The translations under genes and the position numbers were made by a program. A model generated the notes under the pieces. It did no database searches. It was not told the origin of the DNA and saw only the letters and a program-made list of their open reading frames with translations. DNA of 64,000 nt. Source: an uncultured Sulfitobacter sp. GTDB taxonomy: Bacteria; Pseudomonadota; Alphaproteobacteria; Rhodobacterales; Rhodobacteraceae. Below are positions 58,994 to 64,000 of this stretch, piece after piece. Within the stretch, counting starts at the first letter, position 1, and every line of letters begins with the position of its first letter. The stretch lies in assembly GCA_947501805.1 (NCBI GenBank), contig CANMXJ010000018.1:1-64000 (forward strand). Reading direction: 5' to 3'.

Positions 58994-59870
58994 ACGCCGG
59001 ATGGGTTTGATCCCACTCAACCGCAACATCGCGCGCAATGCCGGCGCTTGTCTCGATCAGAAAGCTGCGGGGTTCCGACAGATAGGATGCAGTGAATTCC
59101 AAGGGCCGTGCCGTAATACCGGGATCGAATTCTACAATCTCTCCCGAACGCAAAAAGTCCTCTGCCAACGCGCGCGGATATGGACCGACCGCAATGCCAG
59201 CCGCAATCATCTTGAGGCTCGCAGACAAAGAGGCTGAGGTGTAAACACGCACCTTGGGTCCAACTTTGCGCGACAGTTCAGACATCAACTCGCGGTAAGG
59301 CCGCGTCTGGCTGGCATAGGAGATGACAGGGATTTTTGCGAGGTCCGTCTGTTCATTTGCGCGGGCCCTGAACCAATGCAGATCAAAAGGCGGTAACGCG
59401 ATATTCTCGACCGAAAACTCCGAGATCGGTCCCATGAGGAACGCCAGATCAAGCCTGCGTTCCAACAGCGCACTGCGCAGGTTTAATGAAATATCAACTG
59501 TCAGATCAACATTCACTCGGGGATATTGTTCGCTAAAGGCCTTGAGGAAATCAGGCAGCCATGACTGCGCAATGGTCTCGGAAGCCCCGACACGAAACAG
59601 GCCTTCCGCTTCGGAAGGGTTTGCGACCCGTTGCTTAATCTCTTCTTCGACAAATAACATCTGCTCGGCATAAGACAGAAGGAGTGTGCCGTGCTTGGTC
59701 AAGACCAAAGCTCCCGGCCCACGTTCAAACAGAGGGACACGCAGCTGGTTCTCCAGATTGGCAATACGGGTCGAGACTGCCGGCTGCGACAGATGCAAGC
59801 GTTCCGCTGCCTTGCGAAAACCACCCAATCGGGCCACCCAGAGAAAGGTTCGTATCTGGTCAAATGTCAT
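58992..59870 (-). CDS. LysR-family transcription regulator
   Basis: A 292-residue regulator with an N-terminal winged helix-turn-helix (about 1-60; FRKAAERLHLSQPAVSTRIANLENQL) and a C-terminal substrate-binding domain (about 90-290). Unusually for the family it is encoded in the same direction as, and just upstream of, the genes it likely controls (DUF1445 and the second TRAP system), not divergently. The inducer is probably the TRAP substrate. Confidence 0.92.
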   Translation of the reverse strand: MTFDQIRTFLWVARLGGFRKAAERLHLSQPAVSTRIANLENQLRVPLFERGPGALVLTKHGTLLLSYAEQMLFVEEEIKQRVANPSEAEGLFRVGASETIAQSWLPDFLKAFSEQYPRVNVDLTVDISLNLRSALLERRLDLAFLMGPISEFSVENIALPPFDLHWFRARANEQTDLAKIPVISYASQTRPYRELMSELSRKVGPKVRVYTSASLSASLKMIAAGIAVGPYPRALAEDFLRSGEIVEFDPGITARPLEFTASYLSEPRSFLIETSAGIARDVAVEWDQTHPA

Positions 59871-59905
59871 ATTTGCACGGCATTCATGTCACTACCCATT
59901 GATTT

Positions 59906-61018
59906 TTATGCATAATTTACATTGTCAGCTGACAATTCCCGGGATTTCAATGCGTTCAGCATAGGTAGCACGGAAAACGCCCCCTGCCCTGCCAGTTTTA
60001 TCAAATGGCGCAGGTATGCACCGGGACTGCGTATCTTGTTGATGTTTTCTAGCATACAGATCACAACGACAGACGCGGTTCGGTGCCCCATAACAGCTTG
60101 TGCCTGATGCATCACCGGTTGATCAATACCAAGCATCGGCGCCAACTTGTCTCCAATCCGTTCGATGTCATGCCAACCTCTGATACGGTCAGGAAAATAG
60201 GTTTGAAAGGCTCTGCAGATATTTGTCAGCAGGCCAATGGTAATGCTTCTGCTCTTCTTAGCATCTTCTTTGATGGACGTGTGTTTCTGTCGTGGGATGT
60301 TTTCAGTGTCTAAATCATATTTAAATGAATCCTGTATGTGCCGCTCATTCTGACTGACAGTGCCGCTCGTTTGTTGTGTCACAACTGCCTGTGAGCATTG
60401 GTCATCCAGAGCGTTTTCCAGCCTCTCTAATGCATCTTGAAATGCGTCATAGTCCGCCTTGCGCCGCAACAATTTTGCGGTTTCGTGGATAAGTTCCTCG
60501 GGTCCGTTCGTTGCGATCAATCGTGATTTCAACAGCATGATATTGTCACGCAGGACAACAATGCGCTCTGCCTGTTCGCGCGCATGTTTGGCCGCATGGG
60601 CTAGTTCCGGCTGCAGCAGCACAAGGGGCGTCAGGTCGAAGCCATAGGCCAGCGCCAGACCGCCATTGATCCGACGGGCATAACGTTTCCTGTTGGGACT
60701 GTCACGACGTCTGACAATGCCCTTGTGGGCCAATTGGGCAAGGTGACGGCGCAGCGTGCTTTCCGGCATGCCAGAAAGCCGTTCAGACAATCGACGGTTC
60801 GAGGGAAAGACAACCGTATCTAACGGAATGTTGCGTGTTGGCAGAAAGGTGAGAAGTGCTTTTAGGACGCCAAGTGTGCGATGGGAAAGTCCATAGCTTT
60901 CTGACGCCACCGTAAGCATGTCGAGAAGTTCCCATTTATCCGGGCCTTCTGCAGTCTCTGGTTTTTGTTGAACAGCCACTTTTGGCCGCCCAAATTGAAT
61001 TTGGGACGCGTGTTTCAT
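59906..61018 (-). CDS. repC: Replication initiator RepC
   Basis: A 370-residue replication initiator of repABC plasmids. The N-terminal DNA-binding part contains GLSHRTLGVLKALLTFLPTR, STLRRHLAQLAHKGIVRRRD and NGGLALAYGFDLTPL; the C-terminal part includes MGHRTASVVVICMLENINK and SPGAYLRHLIKLAGQG. The origin of replication of repABC plasmids lies within repC. It is the last gene of the module and follows the repB gene after a 180-nt region that encodes the antisense RNA. Its last codons contain the palindrome described at 59921. Confidence 0.95.
   Translation of the reverse strand: MKHASQIQFGRPKVAVQQKPETAEGPDKWELLDMLTVASESYGLSHRTLGVLKALLTFLPTRNIPLDTVVFPSNRRLSERLSGMPESTLRRHLAQLAHKGIVRRRDSPNRKRYARRINGGLALAYGFDLTPLVLLQPELAHAAKHAREQAERIVVLRDNIMLLKSRLIATNGPEELIHETAKLLRRKADYDAFQDALERLENALDDQCSQAVVTQQTSGTVSQNERHIQDSFKYDLDTENIPRQKHTSIKEDAKKSRSITIGLLTNICRAFQTYFPDRIRGWHDIERIGDKLAPMLGIDQPVMHQAQAVMGHRTASVVVICMLENINKIRSPGAYLRHLIKLAGQGAFSVLPMLNALKSRELSADNVNYA
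59921..59936. promoter_or_regulatory. 16-bp palindrome in the repC tail, candidate parS
   Basis: ATTGTCAGCTGACAAT is a perfect 16-bp palindrome. It agrees with the general repABC partition-site form GTT-N4-GC-N4-AAC except for the outermost base pair. repABC parS sites occur inside or around the operon, so this is a candidate RepB binding site. No second copy was found in the window. Confidence 0.5.
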
Positions 61019-61069
61019 CTAAATTTCACGAAAGACAACAATATCCTGCCCCCGGCCCTAAGGGCGGAG

Positions 61070-61098
61070 TTGACACAGACGAATCATTGGGGCTATCT
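61070..61098 (+). promoter_or_regulatory. Promoter of the repABC antisense RNA
   Basis: TTGACA at 61070-61075 and CTATCT at 61093-61098, 17 nt apart, face away from repC on the plus strand. The minus-35 box is perfect and the spacing is ideal. A short transcript from about 61105 would end at the terminator at 61121-61155. Confidence 0.65.
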
Positions 61099-61104
61099 CA
61101 AAGT

Positions 61105-61155
61105 GCAAAGTCTAAGATGGGCCTTCCGGGATTTGTCCTGGGGGGCTTTTCTTTT
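61105..61155 (+). ncRNA. Counter-transcribed incompatibility RNA of repABC
   Basis: In repABC plasmids a small antisense RNA encoded between repB and repC, on the strand opposite to the operon, lowers repC expression. The expected parts are all here: position (61019-61198), orientation (plus), a TTGACA promoter, and a terminator whose 11-bp stem (61121-61131 with 61136-61146, some G-T pairs) is followed by TTTTCTTTT. The predicted RNA is about 50 nt. The transcription start is estimated, not measured. Confidence 0.75.
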
Positions 61156-61198
61156 GTTATCCTGCTGTCGTGCCTCCTGTTTGTATTATTTCCTCACC

Positions 61199-62152
61199 TC
61201 ACGACCGTTCTTTTTTCCAGCGATCGTGGATCTCTTGCAGCAGCAGCTCTGCGTTGTCGTTTAACCAGATGTCAAAACCGTCCGCAGCTTTTGCGCTGAT
61301 GTTCAACGTGACACCTTTCGTGGTTGTCTTGATGTCTGCCAACGCCTTGCCAGTGGTGTCGCGCAAGGTGCGGGGTTTTGGTGGGGCAGGGGCGGTTGCC
61401 GTCTTGGCGGACTTGCCAGCCGCACGTGCGTAGACCGCATCGAACCGTCCGTCCGAGTCCAGTGTCAGGAAATCAGGGGTGCGCATGAAATTTGCCGCAC
61501 GGCTTTTGGCAGCTGGGTCTGTTGTGAGTTTTACCAGAGCCATCCACCGGTCCCGCCCGATTCCGGGGGCTGATCCGATTTGCCGCAAAAAGCCCATGTC
61601 AAAGGCTTCGCCAACCTTCAACATCCGGCTGAGCATCGGCAGGTCTATCGACAGCGCATCCGCAATTGTCTGCCGTTCATATCCGGCCTCTTTGAGCTGC
61701 GCGGCAAAACTGGCCTTTTCAATAAATGACAAATCCTGACGCGAGGTGTTTTCCTGCCCCTGCGCCATAACCAGCGCATGATCGTCCAGTTGACGCACCA
61801 TTGCCTTGACGGGTTGCCCGAGGGATTTCAGCGCCGCAAGACGCCGCCTGCCATAAACAATTTCAAACCGTCCGGGCTTTTGCGGGTGGGGCCGCAACAA
61901 AACGGGTACCTGTTGGCCATAGGTGCTGAGGCTTTGCTCAAGCTGGCGTTGTGCGGCGCTATCAAAGCCCAGCCGGTCCTCAAAACCCGCATCGTCGATC
62001 AGACCTGCATCAATGTCCTGTACTGCATTTTCCTGCAGCTTGTTCAGTGAGGACTGTAATGCCCCAACCGCTCCTCGCGGCGCGACAGGTTTGGGCCGGG
62101 CAGGGGTTGCTGCCGCGGTTGGTCCGGTTGAAAGAATGCCTTTGCGTGCCAT
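61199..62152 (-). CDS. repB: Plasmid partition protein RepB (ParB family)
   Basis: A 317-residue ParB-family protein. The N-terminal nuclease-like ParB domain contains RPHPQKPGRFEIVYGRRRLAAL, and QGQENTSRQDLSFIEKASFA leads to the helix-turn-helix around RQTIADALSIDLPMLSRMLKV. The start at 62152 is chosen because it shares one base with the repA stop (TAATG) and follows GGGGGC. It binds parS and works with RepA. Confidence 0.95.
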   Translation of the reverse strand: MARKGILSTGPTAAATPARPKPVAPRGAVGALQSSLNKLQENAVQDIDAGLIDDAGFEDRLGFDSAAQRQLEQSLSTYGQQVPVLLRPHPQKPGRFEIVYGRRRLAALKSLGQPVKAMVRQLDDHALVMAQGQENTSRQDLSFIEKASFAAQLKEAGYERQTIADALSIDLPMLSRMLKVGEAFDMGFLRQIGSAPGIGRDRWMALVKLTTDPAAKSRAANFMRTPDFLTLDSDGRFDAVYARAAGKSAKTATAPAPPKPRTLRDTTGKALADIKTTTKGVTLNISAKAADGFDIWLNDNAELLLQEIHDRWKKERS

Positions 62153-63327
62153 TAGCGCCCCCATGCGTTCTGGATCAGGGTCTCTATTTCGTCATTCACA
62201 AGGTTGAGTGAATCGACCGCGCGGTCATAGGTGTTGCGGTGAAACTGCGACCGCTCCACTTCGTAAATTGTCTGGTGCGTCAATCCGGCATCCGAAATGG
62301 CGGTTGATTTCAGCATAGAGGCCACCATGACTTCTTCGCCAAACAATTGTCGCAGAAATGCGAGCACTTGCTGTTGTGGGCCATCATTGGGTTCATAGCG
62401 ATTGATCAGGAACCGCAGGAAGTCAAAATCCATCGATGCCCCTGCATTAGAGACAACATCAAGCAGGTCGGCACTCATCTGGAGGAACTGCGACATTGAC
62501 GCGACATCAAGCATGTTCGGCACCACCGTGATCAGGATGCCAGTGGAGGCACAGAGCGCGGACATCGTCAGATAACCAAGCTGTGGCGGACAGTCAAAGA
62601 TGACCACGTCATATCGGTCTTCAACTTCCTGAATGGCAGTGGCGAGGCGCGCAAAAAACGGGGGTGGTACGTTGTTGATCAGTGCTTGGGGAGTCTCGTG
62701 TTCGAATTCCTGCAACATCAATCCACCGGGGGCGAGATCAATGCCGGTGAAATAGGTGTTCTGGATGATTTGGGAAAAGGGCAGGGGATCATCATAGCGG
62801 ATCGCATCATAGACGGTGCCTGATTCCAGAAAGTCGTATTCGGGACGATAGCCAAACAGCGTTGTTAGAGACGCTTGCGGGTCCACATCAATGCACAACA
62901 CGCGGTACCCCTTGAGGGCAAGCCGCTGTGCTGCATGTACGGCACTGGTTGTTTTGCCTGACCCACCTTTGAAGTTCAGAAAGGACAGCACCTGAAGTTT
63001 GTCGCCCTCCCGCCGCCCCCTTTGATAGGCACCTTTTGTCTTGGCTGTTGCTTCGAGTGTTTTGCGGATTTCCAGCAGGTTTTGCGCGGAATAGTGTCTA
63101 CGTCCGCCCGGTGTCATGTGGACATCGGCTATTTTGTCGTCAAAATGCAGTTTGCGTAAAAAGCTAGTTGAGATTCCGAGCAGTTCGGCGGCTTCGCCTG
63201 CGGAAAACAGGCGGAGTTCCTTGCGCGCGTCCGGGGCAAACACCTTGAGCATGTGATGCTCTAGCGCAGAGGACAAAATATCTGCGTTCGCACGGATGCG
63301 TTCGTTTATGGTCACATAATCGGCCAC
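62152..63327 (-). CDS. repA: Plasmid partition ATPase RepA (ParA family)
   Basis: A 391-residue ParA-type ATPase. The N-terminal part has a MerR-like DNA-binding segment (LFSAGEAAELLGISTSFLRKLH) used for autorepression; the ATPase has the deviant Walker A FKGGSGKTTSA, then VLCIDVDPQAS and VVIFDCPPQLGYLTM. RepA drives plasmid segregation and represses the operon. It is the first gene of repABC; the promoter region is the 335-nt gap up to 63662. Confidence 0.95.
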   Translation of the reverse strand: MADYVTINERIRANADILSSALEHHMLKVFAPDARKELRLFSAGEAAELLGISTSFLRKLHFDDKIADVHMTPGGRRHYSAQNLLEIRKTLEATAKTKGAYQRGRREGDKLQVLSFLNFKGGSGKTTSAVHAAQRLALKGYRVLCIDVDPQASLTTLFGYRPEYDFLESGTVYDAIRYDDPLPFSQIIQNTYFTGIDLAPGGLMLQEFEHETPQALINNVPPPFFARLATAIQEVEDRYDVVIFDCPPQLGYLTMSALCASTGILITVVPNMLDVASMSQFLQMSADLLDVVSNAGASMDFDFLRFLINRYEPNDGPQQQVLAFLRQLFGEEVMVASMLKSTAISDAGLTHQTIYEVERSQFHRNTYDRAVDSLNLVNDEIETLIQNAWGR

Positions 63328-63662
63328 TGCTGCTCTCTCTTTTAGTAACGCTTTTATTCGGTAGCGCCTTGTTTACCGTTTCTTACGCCAAGAGAGCCGT
63401 ATTGCGCAACATATTTCAAGAGTGCGCTGCTTTTGGGCCATGCGCAAGATATTGTGTGGAGACCTCTCATTACCTCAACCTTTTTGTTAAGATATTGATA
63501 TTTATGTATATAATGCCCAAAACGCTTGTGCGTTTTCCTGACAGGTACAATCCAAGGGTTCAACGCTGATCTGCGTTAGAGACTGTTGCAAAACAGAATC
63601 GCCATGAAATTGACAAATCGACTTAAGTAGACTAAGTTATATAGACTAAGTTGGAGATATCT
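63328..63662. other. Gap between repA and the antitoxin gene
   Basis: This AT-rich gap holds the repA promoter (minus strand) and the antitoxin promoter (plus strand). Short inverted repeats are AAAACGC-TTGT-GCGTTTT at 63519-63536, AACGC-N6-GCGTT at 63562-63577 and CTGTT-GCAA-AACAG at 63583-63596. The first could be a RepA operator. The last resembles the CTGTTGCAAA end of some insertion sequences, but no transposase is present. No gene is supported. Confidence 0.55.
63610..63652 (+). promoter_or_regulatory. Antitoxin-toxin promoter with direct repeats
   Basis: TTGACA at 63610-63615 and TAAGTT at 63633-63638 are 17 nt apart. TAGACTAAGTT occurs twice, at 63628-63638 and 63642-63652, 14 bp apart, covering the minus-10 region and the leader. 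Direct repeats in this position are typical of sites bound by Phd-type antitoxins. Confidence 0.65.
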
Positions 63663-63902
63663 GTGAAAACCGTAAACATGCATGAAGCCAAGACGCATTT
63701 GTCAAAACTGGTCGAAGCGGCCACAAATGGCGAGCCGTTTGTGATTGCCAAGGCTGGCAAGCCTTTGGTCAAGGTTGTGATGATTGAAAGTGAACCGGTC
63801 AAACGCACCGGGTTTCTGAAGGGGCAAGTGGACGCACCGGAAGACTTTGACAACATGTTTGCCGATGACATTCGGACCATGTTCGAAGGGCAGGACGTTT
63901 GA
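63663..63902 (+). CDS. Phd/YefM-type antitoxin
   Basis: A 79-residue antitoxin. The N-terminal half shows the Phd/YefM fold: TVNMHEAKTHLSKLVEAATN, then GEPFVIAKAGKPLVKVVMI, which binds DNA; the C-terminal half (EDFDNMFADDIRTMF) would wrap the toxin. The GTG at 63663 follows GGAG by 7 nt. It overlaps the toxin gene start at its stop codon. Being next to repABC, the pair probably aids plasmid maintenance. Confidence 0.92.
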   Translation: MKTVNMHEAKTHLSKLVEAATNGEPFVIAKAGKPLVKVVMIESEPVKRTGFLKGQVDAPEDFDNMFADDIRTMFEGQDV

Positions 63903-64000
63903 ACCTGTTGCTAGACACGCACATTCTGCTTTGGGCGGCGGGGCGCGATGATCTGATGTCGGCGCGTGGCGATGCTTTGGTCAAGGACATGAAAAACACG
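63899..64000 (+). CDS. PIN-domain toxin (VapC-like), cut by the window edge
   Basis: Only the first 34 codons are inside the window, starting with TTG at 63899 overlapping the antitoxin stop (TTGA). The sequence begins with L-N-L-L-L-D-T-H and continues with ILLWAAGRDDLM, the conserved start of PIN-domain RNases in which the first aspartate binds metal. The rest lies beyond 64000. Confidence 0.85.
   Translation, partial: MNLLLDTHILLWAAGRDDLMSARGDALVKDMKNT

Noticed and set aside
63583..63596. CTGTTGCAAAACAG as an intact insertion-sequence end
   Set aside because: No matching opposite end or transposase is present in the window, so it is kept only as a possible scar.
1..64000. tRNA, rRNA, CRISPR arrays, prophage genes and riboswitches
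   Set aside because: Looked for by eye on both strands; no cloverleaf, rRNA-like stretch, regularly spaced repeats or phage structural genes were seen. A covariance-model search would be needed to exclude small RNAs.

Overview
The window reads as part of a large plasmid or chromid of a marine alphaproteobacterium, most likely Rhodobacteraceae (Roseobacter group). Support comes from the complete repABC module on the minus strand at the right end (repA 63327-62152, repB, a small antisense RNA, repC), the moderately high GC, several TRAP transporters, and Fnr/FixK-type boxes. No rRNA, tRNA, CRISPR array, prophage or intact insertion sequence was seen.

Layout. (1) 0.2-4.4 kb: Mla-type lipid transport operon (STAS-permease, ATPase, MCE protein, lipoprotein). 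(2) 4.5-31 kb: a dense low-oxygen/stress island. It holds a hybrid histidine kinase whose PAS domain looks like the haem oxygen sensor of FixL, a FixK-like Crp/Fnr regulator, an OmpR-type response regulator, four universal stress or Usp-like proteins, CbpA-CbpM, a Lon-like protease, an M50-CBS protease, a DksA/TraR-type protein, a persulfide-dioxygenase-like MBL enzyme with a SulP transporter, and several ion transporters. At least five sites fit TTGAY-N4-RTCAA and four more are near matches, nearly all in the promoter regions of these genes. (3) 31-34 kb: a DevBCA-type ABC exporter. (4) 34-40 kb: a membrane protein with a two-component system, and a GbsR-type regulator with a three-gene operon (DUF4166, DCC thiol oxidoreductase, saccharopine-dehydrogenase-like) carrying two matching palindromic operators. 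(5) 40-46 kb: an envelope-stress block (flotillin/YqiK, YqiJ, a mobile mystery protein A, DUF4105, YiaA/B, PspA) with three TGAAC-N3-GTTCA sites upstream of pspA. (6) 46-59 kb: an unassigned metabolic locus with two C45-type N-terminal nucleophile acyltransferases, a nitrilase-family amidase, a ribbon-helix-helix regulator, an ATP-grasp ligase, a TRAP importer, and a second TRAP importer with a DUF1445 enzyme and a LysR regulator. (7) 59.9-64 kb: repABC with its counter-transcribed RNA, then a Phd-type antitoxin and the start of a PIN toxin cut by the window edge.

How the parts fit. Regions 2 and 6 are the two places where an undescribed system is most plausible. Region 2 looks like a self-contained oxygen-responsive dormancy or survival regulon carried on an extrachromosomal replicon, comparable in gene content (inference) to the DosR regulon of mycobacteria. 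Region 6 combines an amide- or peptide-bond-forming enzyme with several amide-cleaving or acyl-transferring enzymes and dedicated import, which suggests uptake and processing of an amide-bearing carboxylic compound whose identity cannot be read from the sequence.
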